DNA of 32,480 nucleotides, taken from positions 1 to 32,480 of the forward strand of contig NZ_JBFHGL010000009.1 in assembly GCF_041583195.1 (NCBI RefSeq). The letters run 5' to 3'. The translations under genes and the position numbers were made by a program. Shown here one piece after another: positions 14,693-24,366 of this stretch (its first letter is position 1; each line of letters opens with the position of its first letter). This stretch comes from Sulfurimonas sp. (lineage in GTDB: Bacteria > Campylobacterota > Campylobacteria > Campylobacterales > Sulfurimonadaceae). Below the pieces are notes generated by a model. That model had not been told where the DNA came from. It searched no databases and worked only from the letters and a program-made list of their open reading frames with translations.

Positions 14693-17071
14693 ATGAGATA
14701 TATACGTTTTTTTAATGAGCTTAGTATAGGTGATGTGCCTCAGGTAGGTGGTAAGAACGCTTCACTTGGAGAGATGTATAACGAGCTTACATCTCAAAAC
14801 ATAAACATCCCTAACGGCTTTGCAACTACAAGCGAAGCTTATTGGCTTCTTTTAAGCCAAGATGATCTAAAAGAGAAGATCTATGAAACTCTTAAAAATA
14901 TTGATGCAAAAAACACAAAAGAGCTTCAAGATAAAGGTAAAAAAGTTCGTGAGCTTATCTTAAATACAAAGATGCCAAAAGAGCTTGAAGATGAAATCAA
15001 AAATGCCTACACAAAACTATCAAAAGAGTACAGCTCAGATAGCACAGATGTAGCCGTTCGCTCATCTGGAACAGCTGAAGATCTACCGGATGCCTCGTTT
15101 GCAGGCCAGCAAGAGACATTTTTAAATGTAAATACTCCAAATGAACTACTCCACAGTGTACACAGATGTTTCGCATCACTCTTTAACGACAGAGCGATCA
15201 GCTACAGAGACTCCCGCGGATATGATCATTTCAAAGTCGCTCTCTCAGTTGGTGTTCAAAAAATGGTAAGAAGTGATGAGTCCTCAAGTGGAGTTATGTT
15301 CAGTATAGATACCCAAAGCGGATCAGACAAGCTTGTACTTATAAACTCAATCTGGGGACTTGGTGAAAATATAGTAAGTGGACGTGTAAATGCAGATGAG
15401 TTTTTAGTTTACAAACCTACTTTAAAAAAAGGTATAAACACCATACTAAAACGCTCTTTAGGAAGTAAAAAAGAGAGACTAATCTATGCAGATAGTAGTA
15501 AAAATACTCTAAATATAAAAACTAGTAAAGAGGAGCAAAACAGCTTTTCCATAGATGATCAAGATGTGATCGAACTTGCTAAACAGGCTGTTATTATAGA
15601 AGATCATTACAAAAAACCTATGGATATAGAGTGGGCTAAAGATGCAAAAGACAATAAGCTCTACATAGTTCAAGCACGTCCAGAAACAGTGCAAAGTAAA
15701 AAACAAACAAGCTCACATATACAGGAATACACTCTAAACTCCAAAGGTGCAAAAGTTTTAACTTCAGGTATAGCTGCAGGTGATCGCATAGGTAGCGGGA
15801 GGGTTCATATTATCAACGATATATCTGAATTTTCTGAATTTAAAGATGGTGAGGTTTTAGTAGCCCCTACTACAAATCCCGACTGGGAACCCGTTATGAA
15901 AAAAGCCTCTGCAGTAGTGACAGACAAAGGAAGCCGTACCTGCCATGCAGCCATAGTTGCACGCGAAATCGGTGTAACAGCGGTAGTAGGATGTGGAGAT
16001 GCTACAAAAGTGCTAAAAAATGGCCAAAGTGTAACGGTAAGTTGTGCAAGCGGTAATGAGGGCTTTATATACGATGGAGAGTTAGATTACTCTGTTAAAG
16101 ATATAGACTTAGCCGAGTTAAAACCAACAAAGACTCATCTGTTTATGAACGTAGCTGATCCAAGCCAGGCGTTCAAACTAGCACAGATGCCAAATGACGG
16201 TGTTGGTCTTGCTAGAATGGAGTTTATAATGAACCACTCTATAAACACACACCCTATGGCTTTGGTTGATATGCACAAAGGTAAAAGCGTAAGAGATGAA
16301 GAGAAGATCAGAGCATTTATGGCACCATATACTGATGCTAAAGAGTTCTTTATAAACAGGCTCAGCGAAGGTATAGGCACTATAGCTGCAGCATTTTATC
16401 CTAAACCCGTAATAGTAAGAACGAGTGATTTTAAAAGCAACGAGTATAAAAATATGCCTGGCGGATTTGATTATGAAGCTGAGGAAGAAAACCCGATGAT
16501 CGGATTTCGAGGAGCTAGCAGATACTACGATGAGAGTTGTAGAGAATCATTTGAGTGGGAATGTGAGGCTTTAAAATTTGTACGTGATGATATGGGACTT
16601 GATAACGTAAAAGTGATGTTTCCATTTGTCAGAACTGTTGATGAGGGTAAAAAAGTTATAGAGGTTATGAACTCTCAGGGGCTGGCACAGGGGAAAAATA
16701 ATCTTGAAGTATATGCAATGTGTGAAATACCTGCAAATGTAATACTGGCAGATGAGTTTTTAGAAGTGTTTGATGGCTTCTCGATAGGTTCTAACGATCT
16801 TACTCAGCTAACCCTTGGTGTTGACAGGGACAGTGCCAAGATTGCCCATATATTTGATGAGAGAAACAACGCGATCAAAAAGATGCTTAAGATGGTTATA
16901 GATGTATCAAACGAAAAAGGAAAGTACATAGGAATATGTGGTCAGGCTCCATCAGATTATCCTGAGATAACCAAGTTTTTGGTCGAGTCTGGGATCAGTT
17001 CTATATCTTTAAACCCTGACTCACTTTATAAGATGCATAAGGTAGTTACAGAGCTAGAGGGTAAAACTTAG
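14693..17071 (+). CDS. ppsA: Phosphoenolpyruvate synthase
   Basis: The 792-residue cytosolic enzyme makes PEP from pyruvate and ATP, releasing AMP and phosphate, for gluconeogenesis. Domains appear in the usual order: N-terminal ATP-grasp (GGKNASLGEM, AVRSSGTAEDLPDASFAGQQ), swivelling phosphohistidine domain with His 418 in SRTCHAAIVARE, and a C-terminal PEP/pyruvate barrel with GSNDLTQLTLGVDRD and catalytic Cys 749 in GICGQAPSD. ATG 14693 is chosen with AAAGGAG 5 nt upstream. PEP synthase fits an organism that fixes carbon by the reverse TCA cycle, as Sulfurimonas-like bacteria do. Confidence 0.95.
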   Translation: MRYIRFFNELSIGDVPQVGGKNASLGEMYNELTSQNINIPNGFATTSEAYWLLLSQDDLKEKIYETLKNIDAKNTKELQDKGKKVRELILNTKMPKELEDEIKNAYTKLSKEYSSDSTDVAVRSSGTAEDLPDASFAGQQETFLNVNTPNELLHSVHRCFASLFNDRAISYRDSRGYDHFKVALSVGVQKMVRSDESSSGVMFSIDTQSGSDKLVLINSIWGLGENIVSGRVNADEFLVYKPTLKKGINTILKRSLGSKKERLIYADSSKNTLNIKTSKEEQNSFSIDDQDVIELAKQAVIIEDHYKKPMDIEWAKDAKDNKLYIVQARPETVQSKKQTSSHIQEYTLNSKGAKVLTSGIAAGDRIGSGRVHIINDISEFSEFKDGEVLVAPTTNPDWEPVMKKASAVVTDKGSRTCHAAIVAREIGVTAVVGCGDATKVLKNGQSVTVSCASGNEGFIYDGELDYSVKDIDLAELKPTKTHLFMNVADPSQAFKLAQMPNDGVGLARMEFIMNHSINTHPMALVDMHKGKSVRDEEKIRAFMAPYTDAKEFFINRLSEGIGTIAAAFYPKPVIVRTSDFKSNEYKNMPGGFDYEAEEENPMIGFRGASRYYDESCRESFEWECEALKFVRDDMGLDNVKVMFPFVRTVDEGKKVIEVMNSQGLAQGKNNLEVYAMCEIPANVILADEFLEVFDGFSIGSNDLTQLTLGVDRDSAKIAHIFDERNNAIKKMLKMVIDVSNEKGKYIGICGQAPSDYPEITKFLVESGISSISLNPDSLYKMHKVVTELEGKT

Positions 17072-17086
17072 TTGTTTAAACAACTA
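17069..17086. other. 18-bp perfect palindrome across two convergent stop codons
   Basis: TAGTTGTTTAAACAACTA equals its own reverse complement. It contains the ppsA stop (17069-17071) and the stop of the opposing diguanylate cyclase gene (17076-17078). As RNA it could form a 7-bp stem with a tetraloop from either strand, but there is no T tract, so termination is uncertain. Confidence 0.6.
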
Positions 17087-18056
17087 CTATATTTCGACCC
17101 TTATTCTTAGCCTCATATAGTTTCATATCACAGGTCTTCATCCACTGCTTCCAGTCTTTAACTGAACTGAGACCGGCTACACCAATACTGACAGTTACAC
17201 TGCGATCCGGTATTAATGAAAGGTTTTCAATACCCTTTCGTATTTTTTCTGCTATGTCAATGCTATTAGCTCCATCTGTATTGTATAGCAGAACCAAAAA
17301 TTCTTCTCCTCCGATTCTAAATGCCTTGTCACTCTCTCTAAGAGAGTTCTTTAAAAATTCTCCAAGCTGTATGAGAACGTGATCACCAGTATCATGACCT
17401 AATTCATCATTAATGTTCTTAAAATGATCAACGTCCATAATAATTAGTGTGTGTGCGGTATTTGTTCGATTAGCTTGATGAATCGCATGTTCCAAAAAGT
17501 CTTTAAGCATTGTCCTATTGTATAAACCGGTTAGCTTGTCAGTAATAGCCATTTTTTGCAGATCACTATATTGCTTGGATACTACATGAAGAAAAACAGC
17601 CGAATATGCACTAACCAATGAGAATGTTATAGTGAACCTGATAGCTTCGTCCGTCGCAAAAAGATACCACACTACGGGAATATTAACCAGTGCAAATATA
17701 ATATTTGACATCCATGCCTGACGCTCTGACATCATGAAGTAATATAAAATTAGTGTCGAATAACACCAATAGGTACCGGTTATTCCAACAAAGTTTGTTA
17801 GATAAGCTACAAATAACGTTGTAAAAGGGGTAAGCCAGATAAACGTATAAATAGTTTTATATATTTTTCTCTTACAAGCCCAGGCAACCAAGTATAGACT
17901 CAATGAGGTAATAAAAGCACCTATACCAATACCCATGTGTTCAATAGTAATGTGATAAAAAGCAAAAGGCAATATCAAAGTTCCAGCAATTACAGAAAGC
18001 CAGAACGTGGATTTAAGATAAAAATCCGTTTGATATCGTGAGTATAAATCATCCAT
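17076..18056 (-). CDS. Membrane diguanylate cyclase (GGDEF domain)
   Basis: The 326-residue protein makes the second messenger c-di-GMP from two GTP. The first 165 or so residues contain about six hydrophobic spans, a membrane sensor of unrecognised type. A GGDEF domain follows (DKLTGLYNR, MDVDHFKNINDELGHDTGD) with active-site GGEEF at 249-253, so it should be active, and an inhibitory RxxD site (Arg 240 to Asp 243) placed five residues before it, implying product feedback. The start ATG 18056 has AAGG about 8 nt upstream. It faces ppsA with only 4 bp between stops. Confidence 0.92.
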   Translation of the reverse strand: MDDLYSRYQTDFYLKSTFWLSVIAGTLILPFAFYHITIEHMGIGIGAFITSLSLYLVAWACKRKIYKTIYTFIWLTPFTTLFVAYLTNFVGITGTYWCYSTLILYYFMMSERQAWMSNIIFALVNIPVVWYLFATDEAIRFTITFSLVSAYSAVFLHVVSKQYSDLQKMAITDKLTGLYNRTMLKDFLEHAIHQANRTNTAHTLIIMDVDHFKNINDELGHDTGDHVLIQLGEFLKNSLRESDKAFRIGGEEFLVLLYNTDGANSIDIAEKIRKGIENLSLIPDRSVTVSIGVAGLSSVKDWKQWMKTCDMKLYEAKNKGRNIVVV

Positions 18057-18100
18057 GCTGTTGCCTTACTATTGTTTGTTGAAATTCTTTGTTTATTTAT

Positions 18101-18128
18101 ATTATATTTTTTAATGTGTAGTATACAA
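18101..18128 (-). promoter_or_regulatory. Promoter of the diguanylate cyclase gene
   Basis: TATAAT (18101-18106) lies about 45 nt before the start codon, with TTGTAT (18123-18128) 16 bp further up on the minus strand. Confidence 0.5.
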
Positions 18129-18151
18129 AAATATATCTTAAATAACTAAAT

Positions 18152-18760
18152 TCACTCAACTCCCAACTTTACCTCAACAAGAAGATTATCCCCGCAAAAG
18201 ATCTTTCCTACAAACAGATCACCCTTTTTATAATTGCCGACACCTTTTGGTGTCCCGCTCATTATAATATCTCCATCTTCTATACTCATAAACGAATCTA
18301 TCTCTTTTATCATCTCCATCGGCTTATAGATCATCAGATCATAGTTTGCATGCTGAGTAAGTTTATCGTTTATATACAACTCCATTTTAAGGTCTTTTAA
18401 ATCACCATCAAACTTTACAAACTCGCTGAGTACGGCAGAGCCATCAAAAGCTTTTGCCCTCTCCCAAGGAAGACCTTTTTGCTTTAGTTTATTTTGAATA
18501 TCTGCTTTTGTCAAATCAAGTCCGAAGCCCACTGCTTCAATTTTTTTATCTTTCATTAAAAAGCAGATCTCACCCTCAAAGCGAGTGTCATCACTTATAA
18601 ATTTTAAACTCTCACTTATTGCAGAATTTGGCTTATTAAACACGACCATAGAATCAGGCGTTTCGTTGTTTAACTCTTTTATATGTTCAACGTAATTTCT
18701 GCCTATGCAGATCACTTTAGAAGGTGCTATATTTTCTTTACCGTATTTAATATATTTCAT
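18152..18760 (-). CDS. Fumarylacetoacetate hydrolase family protein
   Basis: The 202-residue product covers just the catalytic FAH fold. It shows CIGRNYVEHIKEL, the metal-binding pair in RFEGEICF (Glu 62, Glu 64) with a third acid in GLDLTKADIQ (Asp 82), GSAVL and SGTPKGVG. Small FAH proteins of this type hydrolyse acylpyruvates or decarboxylate oxaloacetate using Mg2+; which applies here cannot be told. ATG 18760 is used; it lies 5 nt after the stop of the ATPase and lacks a strong ribosome binding site, so it is probably translated by coupling. A TTG at 18769 is an alternative. Confidence 0.88.
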   Translation of the reverse strand: MKYIKYGKENIAPSKVICIGRNYVEHIKELNNETPDSMVVFNKPNSAISESLKFISDDTRFEGEICFLMKDKKIEAVGFGLDLTKADIQNKLKQKGLPWERAKAFDGSAVLSEFVKFDGDLKDLKMELYINDKLTQHANYDLMIYKPMEMIKEIDSFMSIEDGDIIMSGTPKGVGNYKKGDLFVGKIFCGDNLLVEVKLGVE

Positions 18761-18765
18761 ATTTT

Positions 18766-21342
18766 TCAATTACTTTTTAATACTCTCTTTCTTATAATTT
18801 TTTCTATCTCCATAACGACTATTAGTATAAGTGCTATGATAAGAAGTACAGACCATGTATTTAGATCTACAGGTTGAATATTTAATACTTTTTGCATAAA
18901 AGGTATATACATTGAAGCTATATGAATACCTTGTGCAAATATAACACATACCCATAAAAATATATTTTTCTTATAATCTATTTTAAAAATAGAATGATTT
19001 TCGCTTCTAGAATTAAATACATGTACATTCTCAAATAAAACCATTAATAGAAGTGTAATATTCCTAGCTGATTCTTCTGCATAACCAAAGTGTAACAGTG
19101 TATAAAAAACTGCAAAAGCAGATATACCCATATAAAGTCCGCCAACTATAACTCGGCTTATCATAATAGAGTTAAAAATAGGTTCTTTTGGATCTCTGGC
19201 TTTTCTTTGTAATACGCCAGGTTCAGCTTTTTCAACTCCTAAAGCTATATGCTGAATACCGTTAGTTACTAAGTTTAACCACAACAGTTGTACAGGCAAA
19301 AGAGGTATTGGTATGAAAAAAAGCATTGAGAGCATTACAAGTACCATCTCTGCAAAACCGGTAGATATAAGCAGATGTATAACTTTACGTATATTATCGT
19401 ATGCTATACGCCCTTCCTCTATACCATTTACAATGGAACTAAAGGCATCATCTGTTAGTATCATGTCACTTGATTCTCTTGCTACGTCCGTACCGCTTTT
19501 TCCCATAGATATACCGATGTTTGCCCTTTTTAGTGCTGGAGCGTCATTAACACCGTCACCAGTTACAGCTACAAAATGACCAATATCTTGAAACTTTTGT
19601 ACTATTACTTGTTTTTGTTCAGGTGAAACACGGGCAAATACACGTTTATCTGCTATTTCATCTTTTGGGGCACCTCTTTCTTGCCAGTGACTAACAGCCA
19701 CACCGTCCATAACCTCTTCTTTACTTATGGCAATCCCAAGCTCTTTAGATATAAACAAAGCAGTATTTGGATGATCACCTGTCACCATCACAACTTCAAT
19801 ACCGGCTTGTTCAGCTGTTGTAACTGCTTCTTTTACACCTTCTCTTAATGGATCAATAATAGCAGCAAAACCTATATATTTATATCCCTCTTTTGCAATA
19901 CCACTCTCATCATTAAATTTATATGCAAATGCTATATTTCTAAAACCATCAGCCGCCCATTGGTCTACTTGTTTTGAGAGAGTTTCAAATTCTTCTTCAT
20001 TAAGATCACTTTTTTCCATTATAAGCTCAGGTGAACCTTTTATAAAGTCTGTCTTTTGTCCATCTATATTATATGAAGCTGCTGAATATCCATTTTGAGG
20101 CTCATACGCAAGCATATGCAATGGAGTGATGTTGTTCTTTATATTTATAATACTTGAATCTATATCTAAAGCATATTTAGCCAAAGCTACATCAACCTGA
20201 TCGCCTAAATAATAAAAGTCGTTTTCATCTTTATTTATTGTAGCTTCATTACACAATAAAGAGGCAAGTAGTATATTCTCATCTATTTTCTCTTTTGAGC
20301 TATAAACTTTTTTTGGCGTTACAAAGTGCTCAACACTTAACTTGTTTTGCGTCATAGTACCGGTTTTATCGCTGGCTACAAGTGTACATGAGCCAAGTCC
20401 CTCTATGGCTGATAGTTTTCTAACTATAACGTTTCTCTTACTCATAACCGAACTTGCAACACTTAGAGCTACTGTAATTGCTACCGGCAGACCTTCAGGT
20501 ATAGTTGATACTGCAATTGCCACACTGAAAAAGAAAATTTCTTTAAGTGAAAACTCTTGATAGATTCCGATAATGATAATAAATACAACAAATAGTGCAA
20601 TCATCTTTGCTATATTTAGCGAAAAAGTTTCCATCCTCATTACAAGAGGCGGTTTTGAAATGCTTGACTTTGAAAGCAGCAATGCTATTTTACCGATTTC
20701 ACTATGTTCGGAAACAGCTGTTACAATACCGATACCGCGACCTTTAATAACCATTGAACCTGCATAAAGCATATTTTTTCGATCGCCTATTGGTTCATCT
20801 TCATCTTCAGATATATATCCAGAATCTTTTGTAACATCTATAGATTCACCAGTAAGAAGAGATTCGTTAACTTGAAGATCACTTGTCTCTATTAATCTGA
20901 CATCGGCAGGAACTTTTATGCCAGATTCAAAATATACTATATCTCCGACTGTTATCTCTTCACTTAATAGTTCAACTTTTTTACCATCTCTTAAAACATT
21001 TACGTATGTTTTAAATACTTTTTTTAATGCATCAGCTCTTTGATTGGCACTATATTCCTGATATGTCCCTATAAAAGAGTTAATCAGCAATACCGCAAAT
21101 ATAAAACCTGCATCCGTATACTCTTTTATAACTAAAGAGACTATTGCAGCTATTAAAAGTACATATATAATCGGACTTTTAAATTGTGCTATAAAGATAT
21201 CTAAAAGTGTACTTTTTTTTGCTTCTGGTATAGCATTTAATCCATAATGGGCTAAACGTTTTTCAGCTTCTTTTGAGTTTAGACCATCTATTGTACATTC
21301 AAGAGAAGAGAGTGTATCTTCTACTGTTTTGGTATGGAACAT
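18766..21342 (-). CDS. P2-type cation-transporting ATPase
   Basis: This 858-residue inner-membrane pump has the P-type order: N-terminal cation ATPase domain, LLTGES actuator, PEGLP in helix 4, phosphorylated Asp 325 in [18 protein letters not shown] (Asp 600) and six C-terminal spans. Overall it resembles Ca2+/Mn2+ pumps (P2A). Two ion-site regions differ from SERCA: helix 6 reads NLVTNGIQ where SERCA has NLVTDG, and helix 5 reads LISTGFAEM where SERCA has Asn at the Gly. Ion specificity is therefore open. ATG 21342 is preferred because AAGAGGT precedes it by 8 nt; a GTG at 21351 overlaps that site. Confidence 0.88.
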   Translation of the reverse strand: MFHTKTVEDTLSSLECTIDGLNSKEAEKRLAHYGLNAIPEAKKSTLLDIFIAQFKSPIIYVLLIAAIVSLVIKEYTDAGFIFAVLLINSFIGTYQEYSANQRADALKKVFKTYVNVLRDGKKVELLSEEITVGDIVYFESGIKVPADVRLIETSDLQVNESLLTGESIDVTKDSGYISEDEDEPIGDRKNMLYAGSMVIKGRGIGIVTAVSEHSEIGKIALLLSKSSISKPPLVMRMETFSLNIAKMIALFVVFIIIIGIYQEFSLKEIFFFSVAIAVSTIPEGLPVAITVALSVASSVMSKRNVIVRKLSAIEGLGSCTLVASDKTGTMTQNKLSVEHFVTPKKVYSSKEKIDENILLASLLCNEATINKDENDFYYLGDQVDVALAKYALDIDSSIINIKNNITPLHMLAYEPQNGYSAASYNIDGQKTDFIKGSPELIMEKSDLNEEEFETLSKQVDQWAADGFRNIAFAYKFNDESGIAKEGYKYIGFAAIIDPLREGVKEAVTTAEQAGIEVVMVTGDHPNTALFISKELGIAISKEEVMDGVAVSHWQERGAPKDEIADKRVFARVSPEQKQVIVQKFQDIGHFVAVTGDGVNDAPALKRANIGISMGKSGTDVARESSDMILTDDAFSSIVNGIEEGRIAYDNIRKVIHLLISTGFAEMVLVMLSMLFFIPIPLLPVQLLWLNLVTNGIQHIALGVEKAEPGVLQRKARDPKEPIFNSIMISRVIVGGLYMGISAFAVFYTLLHFGYAEESARNITLLLMVLFENVHVFNSRSENHSIFKIDYKKNIFLWVCVIFAQGIHIASMYIPFMQKVLNIQPVDLNTWSVLLIIALILIVVMEIEKIIRKRVLKSN

Positions 21343-21363
21343 GTCGTGCACCTCTTTGGAAAA

Positions 21364-21392
21364 ATTCTACCATACACTTGTGCATTTTGCAA
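21364..21392 (-). promoter_or_regulatory. Promoter of the P2-type ATPase gene
   Basis: On the minus strand TTGCAA (21387-21392) and TAGAAT (21364-21369) are separated by 17 bp, about 22 nt before the ATG. The divergent gatA -10 lies in the same 113-bp gap. Confidence 0.55.
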
Positions 21393-21418
21393 CTTTATGA
21401 AAAACATATATATTTGGA

Positions 21419-21424
21419 TATAAT
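21419..21424 (+). promoter_or_regulatory. -10 box for gatA
   Basis: TATAAT lies 31 nt before the GTG start of gatA; the -35 region is weak. Confidence 0.5.
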
Positions 21425-21455
21425 ACAAAAAATTTTTATTTATGCAGGAAAATTT

Positions 21456-22793
21456 GTGATTACGTTAAAAGAAGCACTAAAATTAAACAAAGAAGAATTA
21501 ACAAAACTAAAAGAAGAATTAAAAACAAAAATAGAAGCAAATTCAGATCTAAACGCTTATATAAGTGTTGAAAATGTCGGTGATGGTGTACCTGTAGCTA
21601 TTAAAGACAATATTCAAGTAAAAAACTGGTCTGTAACATCTGGTTCAAATATACTTCAAGGCTATATTGCACCGTATAATGCTACTGTTATTGAGAAGAT
21701 GCTTAAAGCCGGTCTTAGTCCATTTGGTCGTACAAATATGGATGAATTTGCTATGGGTTCTACTACAGAATCAAGTTTTTACGGTAAAACACTAAATCCT
21801 ATAAATAAAGACCATGTTCCTGGTGGAAGTTCAGGAGGAAGTGCTGCTGCTGTTGCTGCTGGACTTGCCGTGGCTGCACTTGGAAGCGATACAGGTGGGT
21901 CAATCCGTCAACCAGCTTCATTTTGTGGAATTGTTGGTATGAAACCAACATATGGACGTGTAAGCCGTTACGGTTTAGGCGCTTATGCATCAAGCCTTGA
22001 TCAAATCGGTCCTATGACACAAAACGTTGAAGATGCTGCGATACTTTATGACATCATAAGTGGACATGACGAAAAAGATTCAACTTCTGCTCCAAAAGAT
22101 GATAAAGTTTCTGATAAACTAAATCCAGAAAGAAAACTAAAAATTGCCGTCTTACCTAAGCATGTTGAAAATGCAAGTACCGATGTTAAAAATGCGTATG
22201 AAAAAGCTATAGCAGCTTTAGAGAATGCAGGTCATGAGATAGTAAACTACGAGCTTATGGATGCAAAATTTGACATATCAGCTTATTACATCACTGCAAC
22301 TGCGGAGGCTGCTACAAACCTTGCCCGTTATGACGGTATACGTTATGGTAACCGTGTAGAAGGTAAAAATCTTCAAGACACTTTTATTCAAACAAGAAGT
22401 CAAGGTTTTGGTGATGAAGTTAAACGCCGTATTATGCTTGGAAACTTCGTATTAAGCAGTGGTTATTATGAAGCTTATTATGTGAAAGCACAAAAAGCAA
22501 GACATATGATCAAAGATCAGTATGAAAAGATTTTTGAGGATATGGACCTTATCTTATCACCTATTGCACCGGGAATTGCGCCAAAATTCGGTGAACTCTC
22601 AAACCCGATGGATATGTACCTTAGTGACCTTTACTCTATCAGTGTTAACCTTGCAGGTCTTCCTGCAATTTCACTTCCTATCAGTAAAAGTGACAACGGT
22701 ATGCCAGTTGGATTACAACTGATAGCAAATTCTTATAATGAACAGACACTATTTGACGGTGCACTTAGTTTAGAAAAAGAGATAAACTTCTAA
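21456..22793 (+). CDS. gatA: Aspartyl/glutamyl-tRNA amidotransferase subunit A
   Basis: The 445-residue amidase subunit of GatCAB converts Glu-tRNA-Gln and Asp-tRNA-Asn to the amidated forms. The Ser-Ser-Lys triad is complete: Lys 50 in PVAIKDNIQ, Ser 125 in PGGSSGGSA and Ser 149 in [14 protein letters not shown] 21456 is chosen because AGGA sits 6 nt before it and the protein then starts [10 protein letters not shown], right for the family; extending upstream would run into the divergent promoter and ATPase gene. gatB and gatC are not in the window. It is followed by a signalling operon after a 73-bp gap. Confidence 0.96.
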   Translation: MITLKEALKLNKEELTKLKEELKTKIEANSDLNAYISVENVGDGVPVAIKDNIQVKNWSVTSGSNILQGYIAPYNATVIEKMLKAGLSPFGRTNMDEFAMGSTTESSFYGKTLNPINKDHVPGGSSGGSAAAVAAGLAVAALGSDTGGSIRQPASFCGIVGMKPTYGRVSRYGLGAYASSLDQIGPMTQNVEDAAILYDIISGHDEKDSTSAPKDDKVSDKLNPERKLKIAVLPKHVENASTDVKNAYEKAIAALENAGHEIVNYELMDAKFDISAYYITATAEAATNLARYDGIRYGNRVEGKNLQDTFIQTRSQGFGDEVKRRIMLGNFVLSSGYYEAYYVKAQKARHMIKDQYEKIFEDMDLILSPIAPGIAPKFGELSNPMDMYLSDLYSISVNLAGLPAISLPISKSDNGMPVGLQLIANSYNEQTLFDGALSLEKEINF

Positions 22794-22815
22794 CAATTAA
22801 GAACACATTAAAACT

Positions 22816-22859
22816 CTTTAATATAAAATAAACCTTTCGTGGGTTTAATTATATTAAAG
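22816..22859 (+). promoter_or_regulatory. Long hairpin that captures the ribosome binding site of the response regulator
   Basis: CTTTAATATAA (22816-22826) pairs perfectly with 22849-22859, and inside it TAAACC (22829-22834) pairs with GGTTTA (22842-22847) around the 7-nt loop TTTCGTG. The AAAGG ribosome binding site (22856-22860) for the ATG at 22867 is in the right arm, four of its five bases paired. No T tract follows, so this looks more like translational control than a terminator. Confidence 0.7.
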
Positions 22860-22866
22860 GCTGTTT

Positions 22867-24366
22867 ATGAATGATCTAAAAAAGCTAGCCAAAGAGGCTC
22901 AAGCTTTTAGTGTTTTATTTGCTGAAGACAACACTAAACTCAGAAATAATGTTGCCAAACTTTTAAATAAATTTTTCTCCAACGTCGATATTGCAGAGAA
23001 CGGTAAAACTGCATTAGAACTTTTTAAAAAAAACTCATACGATATTGTTATAACTGATATTATCATGCCTGAAATGAATGGTATGGAGCTTGCCAAATAT
23101 ATAAAAGACCTTAACACCCATGCAAAAGTAATCATCATGTCTGCTTTTGATGACAGAGAATACCTTATGAACTCAATCGAACTTAAAGTATTCAGATTTT
23201 TAAAAAAGCCAGTAGGCATATATGAGTTTGCAGATGTTATTAATGATGCCATTACAGAGCTAAAAGAAGAACAAAATGCCAATGTTTTCAATACAAATTT
23301 AAAAAATGTATTTAACTACCAATCATCTATAGTTTTAATGTTAAAAGATTTTAAACCTATTATGGCAAATCAAATGTTTTTAGACTTTTTTGGTGTTGAC
23401 GACCTTGAAAATTTTTTTCAAAAGCACAAGGACTTGGGCAACGTATTTTTAAAACATGATGGATTTTTATATCAAACTGAAGATAAAAACTGGTTTGATG
23501 AGATTCGTGAAAATACAAAAGAGATGCATAATGTTAAACTTTTTGACAAAAACAAGAAATTTAAACACTTTATACTAAAATATACGGAGATTCCAGATCA
23601 GGAATCATATGGGATTTTATCTTTTGATGATGTGACAGACTTAAAACTATTAGACCTATATGATGCTTCTCAAATAGACAATCAAGAAAATTTAGAAAAT
23701 GAAAAAGCTATGTTTGATCTTTTAAACATCTTACATAGAAACTATGCCACAGTAGAAGTCCATAACTACTATAAAGGCTTAAGCATAACCAACGATGGTA
23801 CGATAACTGAAATAAACGATAAGAAAATAACATTAAAAACAAAATTCAGTCAAATAAGAGCTATCCAGTATGAAAAAAAAACAATTCTTGTCTCTGACTC
23901 ATTACCATATGCCATAGAAGCCAAAAGTGTAGAAAGAATCAGTTATGATAAACAAGAAGTTGTCCTTAGTGATTTAAAATTCATTCAAACATCTGCAGTT
24001 GATAGAAAAACTGTAAGAATAGTTCCAGATGAGAAGCAATCAATTTCACTATTTCTGGGAGAAAACAAATTTCATACCGATATAACTATAGACGACATAT
24101 CTTTAGAAGCTATAAAACTCAGTATGTACACTATTCCTGCAGGACTTGAAGAGGGTGATGAAGTTTGGCTGAATATTGTCTTGGAATTTGATAAAAAACC
24201 GTTTATTATAAATACCTCTGCAAAACTACTGCATAAAGATGCACGAAAAAATGACTATCACCTTATCTTTGCATTTGAAGATCTAAATAAAAGTGAATTG
24301 ACTAAATACATAACAAAAAGACAAATGGCAATAATCAGAGAATTTAAGGGGATTAAAGATGAATGA
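22867..24366 (+). CDS. Response regulator with REC, PAS-like and PilZ-like regions
   Basis: The 499-residue cytoplasmic protein starts with a full receiver domain (about 13-128): acidic pair Glu 20/Asp 21, phospho-acceptor Asp 64 in VITDIIMPEMNG, Ser 92 and Lys 114 in FLKKP. Residues 150-270 look like a degenerate PAS domain (FDDVTDLKLLDL at its end). A region of beta strands follows, and residues 379-490 resemble PilZ, with RxxxR at 380-384 (DRKTVR) and DISLEA at 410-415, where PilZ normally ends in Gly. It has no DNA-binding domain. The output may be c-di-GMP binding or protein contacts. It overlaps the next gene by 8 nt. Confidence 0.85.
   Translation: MNDLKKLAKEAQAFSVLFAEDNTKLRNNVAKLLNKFFSNVDIAENGKTALELFKKNSYDIVITDIIMPEMNGMELAKYIKDLNTHAKVIIMSAFDDREYLMNSIELKVFRFLKKPVGIYEFADVINDAITELKEEQNANVFNTNLKNVFNYQSSIVLMLKDFKPIMANQMFLDFFGVDDLENFFQKHKDLGNVFLKHDGFLYQTEDKNWFDEIRENTKEMHNVKLFDKNKKFKHFILKYTEIPDQESYGILSFDDVTDLKLLDLYDASQIDNQENLENEKAMFDLLNILHRNYATVEVHNYYKGLSITNDGTITEINDKKITLKTKFSQIRAIQYEKKTILVSDSLPYAIEAKSVERISYDKQEVVLSDLKFIQTSAVDRKTVRIVPDEKQSISLFLGENKFHTDITIDDISLEAIKLSMYTIPAGLEEGDEVWLNIVLEFDKKPFIINTSAKLLHKDARKNDYHLIFAFEDLNKSELTKYITKRQMAIIREFKGIKDE

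Noticed and set aside
21273-21455. N-terminal extension of gatA by 61 residues upstream of the GTG start
   Set aside because: It would overlap the divergent ATPase gene and promoters, has no ribosome binding site, and the family begins near [10 protein letters not shown].
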